Assembly (NCBI RefSeq): GCF_004216665.1
Contig: NZ_SGWY01000002.1
Location: forward strand, 286,685-350,684
Direction of reading: 5' to 3'
DNA from: Agromyces ramosus
GTDB taxonomy: Bacteria > Actinomycetota > Actinomycetes > Actinomycetales > Microbacteriaceae
DNA: 64,000 nt
In this document: positions 24,227 to 31,881 of the stretch, one piece after another
Position numbering within the stretch: position 1 is the first letter of the stretch
Layout of the letters: each line of letters begins with the position of its first letter
Program-made: the position numbers and the translations under genes
Notes under the pieces: model-generated
What the model was told of the DNA's origin: nothing
What the model saw: only the letters and a program-made list of their open reading frames with translations
The model's database searches: none

Positions 24227-24682
24227 TCAACGCTGCGCTATCGAGCCGCTTCCATTGGAAGCGTCCGCCGCGACCCTATGACGTGTGCCTCGGAATATGA
24301 ACGCGGCATTAGTGGCGCCGAGGACGGAGAACGCCCCGGCGTGCCACGTGAAGCTCGAGTGGGCGTTGGTGAGGGTGAGGAGGACGATCTGGAGCGCCAT
24401 CGCGGTGCTGGCGAAGACGACCCCGACGACGAGCGCCCGAAAGCGCGCGGCGCTCTGGCCCGCGAAGAAGGCCGGCACGGAGCTGATCGCAGCATAGACA
24501 GCACAGAGCGCGGCGCTGCCGAGTGCGATGAAGACGGCGAAGAAGAAGTCCTGAATCATCACCATCCAGGCGATGGAGATGCAGGCACCGAGGAGCGAGC
24601 CCCATGCCGCGTTCCTTGCGGCGAACCAGCCGATCAAGCCAGGAACTGCGGACTCTCTCGGCGGGCGAAGCGGCTCGGTCAC
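24227..24682 (-). CDS. Four-helix membrane protein, unknown function
   Basis: Starting at GTG 24682 (VTEPLRPPRE), this is a 151-residue protein with helices around AAWGSLLGACISIAWMVMIQ, FFFAVFIALGSAALCAVYAAI, RALVVGVVFASTAMALQIVL and FTWHAGAFSVLGATNAAFIF. The frame stays open to 24838, but that extension is Arg-rich and not protein-like. No family is recognised. It sits between the two copies of the 19-bp repeat. Confidence 0.55.
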   Translation of the reverse strand: MTEPLRPPRESAVPGLIGWFAARNAAWGSLLGACISIAWMVMIQDFFFAVFIALGSAALCAVYAAISSVPAFFAGQSAARFRALVVGVVFASTAMALQIVLLTLTNAHSSFTWHAGAFSVLGATNAAFIFRGTRHRVAADASNGSGSIAQR

Positions 24683-24784
24683 GGGTTCATTGTGCCTGAT
24701 AGGTGGTGCAGCCGACCCCGCCGCACATCCGCTGAGTCGTCGCGCACCATGGCACTCTTCGCCTTCGCGTGGCCGTGCCCGGTC

Positions 24785-24803
24785 ACGGGTCCTTCTGCGG
24801 ACG
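24785..24803. repeat. 19-bp direct repeat, copy 2
   Basis: Identical to 23613-23631. Together the copies bracket about 1.2 kb of hypothetical genes. Confidence 0.6.
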
Positions 24804-24824
24804 CGCGCGGCTGTTTGACGCGCT

Positions 24825-25199
24825 CTAATCGCGCCCACTGCCGGCCGCCGCGAGGGCCGATCCCTCTGCGCCGATCTTGAAGATCAGGACCGCCGCGGCG
24901 CCCGTCGCTGCGCCCGCGATCGTCAACCACCAGCCGAGCCCGTCTTCAGCTCCCGCTATGAGACTTGCGCCTGCAAGCACGGACGCCAGCAGAGCAACGA
25001 CGCCCGCGCGGAGAATCCATGGCGCGGCGGCCTTGTGCGCGGGTTCCCAGACGTGCCCGTTGCGGCGCGTCACACTCGTCGCGACTCCGAGCCACCGGTT
25101 CGGGTAGAACCGACCTGCGCGTATGCGAACGTACATCAAGAAGCAGCAGGCGGCGCTCAAGCCGAACCCCGCGCACATCACGAACGCAAACCGCTCCAC
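24825..25199 (-). CDS. SdpI-like small membrane protein
   Basis: This 124-residue protein has an N-terminal helix (FAFVMCAGFGLSAACCFLMYV). The short segment RRNGHVWEPAHKAAAPWILRAGV resembles the W-xx-H/A-xxx-G/A region of SdpI/YhfL-type proteins, and two further helices follow. It starts with GTG. The SdpI family includes immunity proteins but also many of unknown role, so no toxin link is claimed; no toxin gene is adjacent. Confidence 0.55.
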   Translation of the reverse strand: MERFAFVMCAGFGLSAACCFLMYVRIRAGRFYPNRWLGVATSVTRRNGHVWEPAHKAAAPWILRAGVVALLASVLAGASLIAGAEDGLGWWLTIAGAATGAAAVLIFKIGAEGSALAAAGSGRD

Positions 25200-25317
25200 C
25201 AGGAAATCCTAGATCCCCGCGCGGCCCTGACCGGTCTCGGTTGCGGTAATCCGCCTGCCCTCAGCGGCATTGCCCATTCGCCTGGAACGTCGCGGAAGGA
25301 ATCGCATCGGCGTACGT

Positions 25318-25398
25318 GCGGAAGGAGGGACTTGAACCCTCACGCCCGAAGGCACAGGAACCTAAATCCTGCGTGTCTGCCGATTCCACCACTCCCGC
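25318..25398 (-). tRNA. tRNA-Leu (anticodon UAG)
   Basis: Read on the minus strand, the gene has an acceptor stem GCGGGAG paired with CTTCCGC (one G-U). The anticodon arm is CAGGA-TTTAGGT-TCCTG, giving UAG. A variable arm suitable for a class II tRNA and a T arm with GTTCAAG are present. The 3' CCA is not encoded. The length is 81 nt. Confidence 0.92.
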
Positions 25399-25437
25399 GA
25401 GTGCCCGATCAGTCTAGGCGCTGGCCCGAACGCCAGA

Positions 25438-25470
25438 CGGGCGCGCCGTCCGAGGGAGACGGCGCGCCCG
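25438..25470 (-). terminator. Hairpin terminator of the PadR/membrane protein operon
   Basis: A perfect 13-bp stem, CGGGCGCGCCGTC (25438-25450) with GACGGCGCGCCCG (25458-25470), lies just past the stop at 25498. A 7-nt loop closes it. Confidence 0.65.
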
Positions 25471-25497
25471 TGGCATCCGCGAGCTCTCGGATGCGGC

Positions 25498-26418
25498 TCA
25501 GCCCTTGCTGCGCGCGTCGGCGCCGAAGAGCATGCGCGCGAGCACGATGAGCATCACGACGAATCCGCCGACGAGCGCGACGGGCGCCCACAGCCAGCCG
25601 ACCGTGAAGCCGAGCACGATGGCGACCACGAACGCGACGGTCCAGGTCGCCGCGGTGTAGATGCCGAAGCGCGCGGCCGAGGCCGGGTCCTCCTCGAAGC
25701 GGTTGCCGGTGCGCATGGCACGCTGCTGCTCGACCATCCACGGCTTGTGCCGGTTCGTCTGCGTCGCGCCGAGGTAGCTGAGCACGCCGATCGCGGCGAT
25801 CACGAGCAGGGCGCCGAGGATGATCCACGCGAGGTCGAGCCGCACGATGACGACCCCCGTGAACGCCAGCCCGGCGAGCAGCACCCCGGTCGAGGCGCCG
25901 AATGCGACGGCGCGGCCGGTGGGCAGCGGATGATTCGTGGTGGTCTCCTGGCGCAGCGCATCGGCCGTGACGACGCCGAGCCCGGCGCCGAACACGGCGC
26001 TGAGCCCGATCAGCACGCCGGTGCCGAACGAAAGCACGCCGACGAGGCCGAGCACGAGCAGCACGAGCGCCACCGCGGCGACGATCGAGATGAGCACCGT
26101 GCGCACGACGAAGCCGGGCTTCGGTCGCACCTGGTTGCGCAGCGCCGCTGCGGAGGCGGACTCGGGCCGGGCGGGCGAGGCTGCGGCGGCCTCACCGTCG
26201 ACGAGGGCGCGGATGTCGCCGAGCTCGGCGATCGCCCGGCGCGCGGCATCCGACGGTTCGACACCGGATGCCTCGAGCTCGGCGACGCGGAAGAGGAGGT
26301 TGTCGCGGATCTCCTCTTTGAGGTCCTGCGTTTCAGGAGTGAGCTCGACCCCCGCGAATGCCTCGTCGAGGAGCCGGTGGATGTCGGTGCTGCGTCGGAT
26401 GGGATCGGTGGCGTTCAT
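25498..26418 (-). CDS. Permease-prefix-domain membrane protein paired with PadR
   Basis: In this 306-residue protein, the N-terminal 80 residues (IHRLLDEAFAGVELTPETQDLKEEIRDNL, SDAARRAIAELGDIRALV) form the helical prefix domain that often accompanies PadR regulators. Six to seven membrane helices follow. It overlaps the PadR gene by 4 nt (ATGA), so the two are co-translated. In similar pairs the regulator controls the membrane protein in response to membrane or drug stress. This is inferred from family context. Confidence 0.8.
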   Translation of the reverse strand: MNATDPIRRSTDIHRLLDEAFAGVELTPETQDLKEEIRDNLLFRVAELEASGVEPSDAARRAIAELGDIRALVDGEAAAASPARPESASAAALRNQVRPKPGFVVRTVLISIVAAVALVLLVLGLVGVLSFGTGVLIGLSAVFGAGLGVVTADALRQETTTNHPLPTGRAVAFGASTGVLLAGLAFTGVVIVRLDLAWIILGALLVIAAIGVLSYLGATQTNRHKPWMVEQQRAMRTGNRFEEDPASAARFGIYTAATWTVAFVVAIVLGFTVGWLWAPVALVGGFVVMLIVLARMLFGADARSKG

Positions 26419-26795
26419 GCCCGGGTGCCTTTCGTGTGTGCCGGCACGGCGGTGCCCAGCAGGTCGTCGATGATGCCGCGGGTCGCGACCCAGGTCGCGA
26501 CGTTGGAACGGAACGCGGCGCGGCCCGCGTCGGTGATGCGGTAGTACTTGCGGCGGCCGCCCTGCGACTCGTCGCCCCAGTACGCCTCGGCGAGTCCGTC
26601 GCGCACGAGCCGGCGGTAGCTCGCGTAGAGCGTCGCCTCCTTGATCTCGTAGGCGCCGCCGGTGGCCTCTCGGATCGACTTGTAGATCTCGAAGCCGTAG
26701 CTGTCGTGGCGTCGGAGCACGCCGAGCACGATCGTGTCGGTGTGGCCGCGGAGCAGGTCGGCGGTGAACGCTTCGTCTGCGGTGTCCTGGATCAT
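26415..26795 (-). CDS. PadR family transcriptional regulator
   Basis: This 126-residue PadR protein has a winged helix-turn-helix: TIVLGVLRRHDSYGFEIYKSIREATGGAYEIKEATLYASYRRLVRDGLAEAYWGDES. The GGRRKYYRITDAGRAAF wing, the strongest family signature, is present. It is the first gene of a two-gene operon. The upstream AT-rich stretch (26796-26828 region) holds TACTGTATCAG and TAGTAGTTGATC-like elements suited to autoregulation. Confidence 0.9.
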   Translation of the reverse strand: MIQDTADEAFTADLLRGHTDTIVLGVLRRHDSYGFEIYKSIREATGGAYEIKEATLYASYRRLVRDGLAEAYWGDESQGGRRKYYRITDAGRAAFRSNVATWVATRGIIDDLLGTAVPAHTKGTRA

Positions 26796-26906
26796 GCCCA
26801 GTACTGTATCAGATCAACTACTAAATGTGAACAACACGTCGGCAGACCAAGACCACCGGACGAACGGACGCTCACCGCCGAGGTGTTGGGGCGAGCGTGA
26901 ACCCGC

Positions 26907-27098
26907 CTAGAACGGCTTCCTGCCGAACCGGCCCTGCGACCCGTCGACCTGTTGTTGAGCCGCCCGGACCTCATCGGCGGAACCGGCGTCCAACGAGTCG
27001 ACCTTCGAACTCCCGCGGTGGGTCCGATTCCAGACGGCCACTCCGATCGCCGACAACACGATCGCCGCACCGATCACGATCCACGTCACAGGGTCCAT
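26907..27098 (-). CDS. Small single-helix membrane protein
   Basis: From ATG 27098 this is a 63-residue protein: MDPVTWIVIGAAIVLSAIGVAVWNRTHRG forms one N-terminal helix, then a charged tail ends QQVDGSQGRFGRKPF. A longer start at 27134 adds a Cys/Arg-rich leader and is less likely. The function is unknown. Confidence 0.6.
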   Translation of the reverse strand: MDPVTWIVIGAAIVLSAIGVAVWNRTHRGSSKVDSLDAGSADEVRAAQQQVDGSQGRFGRKPF

Positions 27099-27227
27099 GG
27101 GGCGAACGGTACGCCCGCAGCGCACGTGCATCAATCACTGGAGGGACAGATGAGACAGCACGGGGTGGCGTCACGGGTCGCGTGATGCCGCTGTGGATAA
27201 GTTCGCGCCGCGGCATCCGTGCCCCTC

Positions 27228-27233
27228 CAATAT
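27228..27233 (+). promoter_or_regulatory. Candidate leaderless -10 box of the tad locus
   Basis: CAATAT lies 7 nt before ATG 27241. The only Shine-Dalgarno-like run (GGAG at 27234-27237) is too close for a normal site, which supports a leaderless start. Confidence 0.35.
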
Positions 27234-27240
27234 GGAGCCC

Positions 27241-28473
27241 ATGACGGACCCCGTGCGCACGATCGCCGACCGCGTGCGCACCCGTGTCCTGCGCGACGGG
27301 GTCGACCTCGCGGCCGACGGCACGGCGGCGGCGCGCTACGCGCACGAGGAGATCCGGCGCTACAGCGAACGGGCCCTGGCCGGCGCCCACGCCCAGCTCG
27401 GCGACGAGGCCTCGGCCGCCCGCGAGGTGCTCGCCTCGATCACCGGTTACGGGCCGCTGCAGCCCTACTTCGACGACCCCACGGTCGAGGAGATCTGGAT
27501 CAACGGGCCGTTGCGAGTGTTCGTGGCGCGCGACGGCGTCGCCGAGCTCACGACCGTCGTGCTCTCCGACCGCGAGGTGCGCGAGCTCGTCGAGCGGATG
27601 CTGCAGCACTCGGGTCGTCGCGTCGACCTCTCGTCGCCCTTCGTCGACGCATCCCTTCCCGACGGCTCGCGACTGCACGTGGCCATCCCCGATGTGACCC
27701 GGGCGCACTGGGCCGTCAACATCCGCAAGTTCCACCGAGGCATCCGGTCGCTCGGCCAGCTCGTCGAGCTCGATTCGATCACGCGCCAGGCGGCCGAGTT
27801 CCTGCGCATGAGCGTGCTCGCGGGTGCCAACATCCTCGTGTCCGGAGCGACGCACACGGGCAAGACGACGATGCTCAACGCCCTCATGTCGGGTGCGCGC
27901 GTCGACGACCGCGTCGTGACCGTCGAGGAGACGTTCGAGCTCGACCTCGACGTGCGCGACCTCGTCTCGATGCAGTGCCGCCAGCCGAGCCTCGAGGGCA
28001 CGGGCGAGATCACCCTGCGCCGCCTCATCAAGGAGGCGCTGCGCATGCGGCCCGACCGGCTCGTCGTCGGCGAGGTCCGCGAGGCCGAGAGCCTCGACCT
28101 GCTGATCGCGCTGAACTCGGGGCTTCCGGGCATGTGCACGATCCACGCGAACTCCGCTCGCGACGCACTCGTGAAGCTCTGCACGCTTCCCCTCCTCGCA
28201 GGGCGCAACATCGACTCGGCCTTCGTCGTGCCGACCGTCGCGAGCTGTATCGACCTCGTCGTGCACCTCGGCATCGATCGCGACGGCGCGCGCCGCGTGG
28301 TCGAGATCGTCGCGCCGACCGGTTCGACCACGGATGCCGCCGTCGAGGCCGAGACGCTCTTCGCGCGCCTGGGCGGCGACCTGGTCGCGACCGGCGCTCG
28401 TCCGCCGCGCACCGCCAAGTTCCTCGCTGCCGGACTCGATCCCGAGGTCGTGCTCGCCGGGGAGGCGGCGTGA
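27241..28473 (+). CDS. tadA: TadA/CpaF-type secretion ATPase
   Basis: This 410-residue type II/IV secretion ATPase powers pilus assembly. The N-terminal domain (ITGYGPLQPYFDDPTVEEIWINGPLRVFV) is typical. Walker A reads GATHTGKTTML, the Asp box is VTVEETFELDLDV, and Walker B is RPDRLVVGEVREAE. The His box (PGMCTIHANSA) is intact. Candidate starts are 27193 (GTG), 27232 and 27241; the last fits a leaderless promoter. It overlaps tadB by 4 nt. No TadZ/CpaE-like gene precedes it. Confidence 0.92.
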   Translation: MTDPVRTIADRVRTRVLRDGVDLAADGTAAARYAHEEIRRYSERALAGAHAQLGDEASAAREVLASITGYGPLQPYFDDPTVEEIWINGPLRVFVARDGVAELTTVVLSDREVRELVERMLQHSGRRVDLSSPFVDASLPDGSRLHVAIPDVTRAHWAVNIRKFHRGIRSLGQLVELDSITRQAAEFLRMSVLAGANILVSGATHTGKTTMLNALMSGARVDDRVVTVEETFELDLDVRDLVSMQCRQPSLEGTGEITLRRLIKEALRMRPDRLVVGEVREAESLDLLIALNSGLPGMCTIHANSARDALVKLCTLPLLAGRNIDSAFVVPTVASCIDLVVHLGIDRDGARRVVEIVAPTGSTTDAAVEAETLFARLGGDLVATGARPPRTAKFLAAGLDPEVVLAGEAA

Positions 28474-29333
28474 GCCTGATCCTCGGAGGTCTCCTCGGAC
28501 TCGGCCTGCTCCTGACGGTATCGCCGCTCACGTGGCCGGCCCGCGCCGACGGGCTGAGCGCTGCGCCGCCACCGTTCCGAGGCGTCCGCGACGCGCTCGC
28601 CATGGCGGGCCTCGGCGGGGTGCCGCTGCCGATGGTCGCGGTGGTCTGCGCCGTGCTCGCGATCGTCGCCGGAGCGACGGCCCAGGCGGTCCTCCAGATC
28701 CCGGTGATCACCGTCGTCGGCGCCGTGCTCGGGGGAGCGGTCGTGCCGCTCGTCGTGCACGCCCGCGCGACCCGCCGCCGCCAGGCGAACCGTGCGGTCT
28801 GGCCCGACGTCGTCGACCACCTCGTGGCGTCCGTTCGGGCGGGGATGTCACTCCCCGACAGCGTCGCGGCGCTGGCGGAGCTCGGGCCCGCGCCGACGCG
28901 CAGCGCCTTCGGATCGTTCGCGGCCGACTACGGTCGCGACGGTAACTTCTCGGCCTGCCTCGATCGACTCAAGGGCGCACTCGCCGACCCGGTGGCCGAT
29001 CGCATCCTGGAGACCCTGCGGATGGCGCGAGAAGTCGGCGGGAGCGACGTCACCGCCGTGCTGCGCGGACTCGCGGGCTACCTCAGGGAGGACGCGGCGC
29101 TGCGAGCCGAGGTCGTCTCCCGTCAATCGTGGATCCGCAACGCTGCTCGGCTCGGTGTCGCAGCGCCGTGGCTGCTGCTGCTCGTGCTCTCGTCTCGACC
29201 TGAGACGCTCGTCGCCTATGACTCGACAGCGGGTTCGGTGCTCGTCCTCGTCGGCGTCGTGGTGACGACCGTCGCGTATCGCGCCATGATCGCGCTCGGT
29301 CGACTCCCCGAGGAGCGTCGATGGCTTCGCTGA
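28470..29333 (+). CDS. tadB: TadB-like type II secretion F membrane protein
   Basis: This 287-residue protein has two N-terminal helices and the T2SF core VVDHLVASVRAGMSLPDSVAALAELG, then ILETLRMAREVGGSDVTAVLRGLAGYLRED. Two C-terminal helices (AAPWLLLLVLSSRP, GSVLVLVGVVVTTVAYRAM) follow. It starts at GTG overlapping the tadA stop, and overlaps tadC by 13 nt. It forms the inner-membrane platform of the Tad pilus. Confidence 0.88.
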   Translation: MSLILGGLLGLGLLLTVSPLTWPARADGLSAAPPPFRGVRDALAMAGLGGVPLPMVAVVCAVLAIVAGATAQAVLQIPVITVVGAVLGGAVVPLVVHARATRRRQANRAVWPDVVDHLVASVRAGMSLPDSVAALAELGPAPTRSAFGSFAADYGRDGNFSACLDRLKGALADPVADRILETLRMAREVGGSDVTAVLRGLAGYLREDAALRAEVVSRQSWIRNAARLGVAAPWLLLLVLSSRPETLVAYDSTAGSVLVLVGVVVTTVAYRAMIALGRLPEERRWLR

Positions 29334-30268
29334 ATGCGATTGCGCCGATCGGGATCGTGCTCGGCGTGGTCCTTGGCCTCGGCCTGTGGCTGATCGCGTC
29401 GGCCGTTCCGCGCGTGGGACGGCCGAGGCTCGTCGAGCGCGTCGCGCCGTACGTCGCCGACCTCTCCGCCGAGGCTCGCGCGATGCTCGTGCGCCGTCCA
29501 TCGGATCCGGCTCCGGTGCTCGGCCTCGTCATGAACCCGATCGTGTCTCGGTTCCGCTCGGGTGCGGCCCGCTGGTTCGGCGGCAACGACGTCATCGCGA
29601 GGCGACTGCGTCAGGCCGGGTCCACGGCCACGGTCGAACGCTTCCGTGGCGAGCAGCTCGCGTGGTCGGCTGCCGGGTTCGTGCTGGGTGCGGCGCTCTC
29701 ACTCGCCGCTCCCGCCTTCACCGCGATGCCGTCAGTGCTGCGCCTGGCCCTCCCGATCGTCGCGGCGGCGTTCGGCGCCGTGGTGCGCGACTGGTTGCTG
29801 CAACGGGCCGCTCGACGACGACTCGCACGGATCTCCGACGAGCTGCCCACGGTGCTGGAGTTCCTGACCCTCAGCCTCACAGCGGGCGAAGGCATGCTCG
29901 ACGCGATCCGGCGGGTCGCCCGCACCGGTTCCGGCGAGCTTCCGACCGAGTTGTCTCGCGTCGTGACCGCCGTCGGCACCGGGGTTCCGCTCACCGCGGC
30001 CCTCGTCGACCTGCGCGACGGCCTCGACCATCCGGCGCTCTCGCGCGCGCTCGACCAGGTGCTGGGTGCCCTCGAACGCGGTGCGCCGCTCGCGGCGGTG
30101 CTCCGGTCGCAAGCGGGCGACGCGCGCGAGCAGGCGAAGCGCACGATCATCGAGCTCGCCGGCCGCAAGGAGATCGCCATGCTCGTGCCGCTCATCTTCC
30201 TCATCCTTCCCGTCACCATCGCATTCGCCCTCTTCCCGGGCTACCTGGTGCTGCAGGCGGGCTTCTGA
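29321..30268 (+). CDS. tadC: TadC-like type II secretion F membrane protein
   Basis: This 315-residue second platform protein has an N-terminal helix (IGIVLGVVLGLGLWLIASAV), paired helices near residues 110-155, and the T2SF run ELPTVLEFLTLSLTAGEGMLDAIRRVARTG. QAKRTIIELAGRKEIAMLVPLIFLILPVTIAFALFPGYL closes it. It overlaps tadB by 13 nt. The small pilin gene follows after 63 nt. Confidence 0.88.
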   Translation: MASLNAIAPIGIVLGVVLGLGLWLIASAVPRVGRPRLVERVAPYVADLSAEARAMLVRRPSDPAPVLGLVMNPIVSRFRSGAARWFGGNDVIARRLRQAGSTATVERFRGEQLAWSAAGFVLGAALSLAAPAFTAMPSVLRLALPIVAAAFGAVVRDWLLQRAARRRLARISDELPTVLEFLTLSLTAGEGMLDAIRRVARTGSGELPTELSRVVTAVGTGVPLTAALVDLRDGLDHPALSRALDQVLGALERGAPLAAVLRSQAGDAREQAKRTIIELAGRKEIAMLVPLIFLILPVTIAFALFPGYLVLQAGF

Positions 30269-30331
30269 TGGCCGGCCGGGCGATGGGGAGAGGTCGAGGA
30301 ACCGACGGGTGCACGAACGAAGGGAACGAAC

Positions 30332-30511
30332 ATGCGAGAGCGGTTGACGGAGCGGATGACGGAGCAGTTGCGGGACGAACGGGGCGACGTGCCCGGCTGG
30401 GTGCTCATCACCCTGATGACAGCGGGGTTGGTGATCGTCATCTGGGGACTCGCGGGGCCGGCGCTGAGCGGCGTCTTCGACCAGGCGATCGGTCGCGTGC
30501 TCGGGTTCTGA
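30332..30511 (+). CDS. 59-residue Flp-type pilin-like protein
   Basis: This very short gene encodes a basic/acidic leader (MRERLTERMTEQLRDERGD), one hydrophobic helix (VPGWVLITLMTAGLVIVIWG) and a short tail LAGPALSGVFDQAIGRVLGF. Gly-Asp before the helix resembles a prepilin cleavage region. GAAGGGAACG supplies the ribosome-binding site. Position between tadC and the TadE genes is where the Flp pilin sits in compact actinobacterial tad loci. The final bases CTGA overlap the next gene. Confidence 0.78.
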   Translation: MRERLTERMTEQLRDERGDVPGWVLITLMTAGLVIVIWGLAGPALSGVFDQAIGRVLGF

Positions 30512-30933
30512 CCGCCGCCGTTCGCAATCGCGGCGGCGGCCGGCTGCGCGAGGTCGTCGCCGACGAGCGCGGCTCGGCGGTCGCGGAGTTCACGATGGTC
30601 GGCGTGCTGCTCACTGTCCTCGCCCTCGCGGTCGTCCAGCTCGCGCTGGCCCTGCACGTGCGCAACACCCTCCTCGATGCGGCGGCCGAGGGAGCCAGGT
30701 ACGCGGCGCTCGCCGGCTCGTCGGGGCCTGCCGGCGTGAACCGCGCGAAGGAGCTGATCTCCGCGGCGGTGTCGGCCGACTACGCGCGCGATGTCTCGGC
30801 GGGCACGACCTCCATCGCGGGTGTTCCCGCCGTCGAGGTCACCGTTCGCGCGACGCTGCCCGTGGTCGGCCTGCTCGGACTGGAGCGCGGATTGGAGGTC
30901 TCCGGGCATGCGGCCCTCGAGATCGTCGAGTGA
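30508..30933 (+). CDS. TadE-like minor pilin, non-canonical start
   Basis: This 141-residue TadE family protein has DERGSAVAEFTMVGVLLTVLALAVVQLALALHVRNTLLDAAAEGARYAALAG, the standard Gly-Ser-x-x-x-E-F prepilin motif and helix, then a secreted beta-rich part. The frame has no ATG, GTG or TTG at a sensible place: the first usable codon is CTG at 30508, whose TGA overlap with the pilin stop suggests stop-restart coupling. Upstream, the same frame only offers an ATG at 30268, which would span the whole pilin gene. It overlaps the next gene by up to 26 nt. Confidence 0.8.
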   Translation: MTAAVRNRGGGRLREVVADERGSAVAEFTMVGVLLTVLALAVVQLALALHVRNTLLDAAAEGARYAALAGSSGPAGVNRAKELISAAVSADYARDVSAGTTSIAGVPAVEVTVRATLPVVGLLGLERGLEVSGHAALEIVE

Positions 30934-31408
30934 GCGCAGCGATGGCCGACCGCGCGACTCTCCGGTGGCGACCGGGCTCACCGCGGATCGAGGATCGGCG
31001 TCGCTCGAGTTCCTCACCGTCGGCGTCATCCTGCTCGTGCCGCTGGTCTACCTCGTCGTCGCCGTCTCCGTGATCCAGGCCGCCGCGCTCGGCGTCGAGG
31101 GAGCCGCCCGCCAGGCCGCCCGCGTCGCCGTGCTCGCCGCCGATCGCGAGGCATCGGATGTCGCGGTGGATCGCGCGGTCCGCGTGACCTTGGGCGACTA
31201 CGGGATCGACCCGGCGGCGGCATCCGTCTCGATCTCCTGCGATCGACGCGACTGCCTCGAGCCCGGCGGGCGCGTGAGCGTCTCGGTGCTCGCCCGAGTC
31301 GAGCTGCCGCTCGTGCCCGACCTCCTCGCCCTCGAGACGATGGGCAGCGTGCCGATCACGGCGACGGCCACCCAGACGGTGTCTCGCTTCGCCTCGGGTT
31401 CGCCGTGA
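30908..31408 (+). CDS. Second TadE-like protein
   Basis: The conserved part begins TADRGSASLEFLTVGVILLVPLVYLVVAVSVIQAAALGVEGAARQAARVAVL, again with G-S-x-x-x-E-F and one helix. A domain with CDRRDCLEPGGRVSVSVLARVELPL follows. The two Cys could form a disulfide outside the cell. Starts at ATG 30908 (overlapping the first TadE gene) or GTG 30965 are possible; neither has a clear ribosome-binding site, so coupling to the upstream gene is likely. Confidence 0.78.
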   Translation: MRPSRSSSERSDGRPRDSPVATGLTADRGSASLEFLTVGVILLVPLVYLVVAVSVIQAAALGVEGAARQAARVAVLAADREASDVAVDRAVRVTLGDYGIDPAAASVSISCDRRDCLEPGGRVSVSVLARVELPLVPDLLALETMGSVPITATATQTVSRFASGSP

Positions 31409-31854
31409 ACGGCGTGACCGGCTCGCATCCCGATCGCGGCGAGACCGGGTCGACGCTGCTCCTCACGATCTTCTACTGCTTCCTCGGACTCTCGATCGTG
31501 CTCGTGGTCGTGTCCGCGACGACCCTGTACCTCGAGCGCAAGCGGCTGTTCACCCTCGCGGACGGCGCCGCAGTGGCGGCCGCCGAGGCGTGGAGCCTCG
31601 AGAGGGTGCGCCTCGACGGCGATGGCCTGGCGATCGAACTCGACTCCGCCGAGGTGCGCGACTCCGCTGCCGAGTACCTCGCCGTGGTGGCGACCGATCT
31701 CGACGACGTCGAGCTCGTGGCGGCGACATCCGTGGATGGACGCACCGCCACGGTCACCCTGCGATCCACCTGGGAGGCGCCGCTGCACACCGACCTCGTG
31801 CCGCTCGAGGTGCCGATCGAGGTGACGGTCACCGCCCGGTCGGTGTTCCATTGA
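31405..31854 (+). CDS. TadG-like pilus assembly protein
   Basis: This 149-residue protein has an N-terminal membrane anchor, DRGETGSTLLLTIFYCFLGLSIVLVVVSATTLYLERKRLFTLADGAAVAAAEAW, the pattern of the TadG/Rv3654c-like group. A small extracytoplasmic domain rich in beta strands follows. It starts at GTG overlapping the previous stop by 4 nt. It is the last gene of the tad operon; the opposite-strand gene ends 28 nt downstream. Confidence 0.78.
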   Translation: MNGVTGSHPDRGETGSTLLLTIFYCFLGLSIVLVVVSATTLYLERKRLFTLADGAAVAAAEAWSLERVRLDGDGLAIELDSAEVRDSAAEYLAVVATDLDDVELVAATSVDGRTATVTLRSTWEAPLHTDLVPLEVPIEVTVTARSVFH

Positions 31855-31881
31855 ACACGCGCCGGAGCTCGCACCGGCGCC

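Noticed and set aside
24825-25199. SdpI-type immunity gene implying a toxin locus
   Set aside because: The resemblance is weak and no toxin or regulator gene is adjacent.
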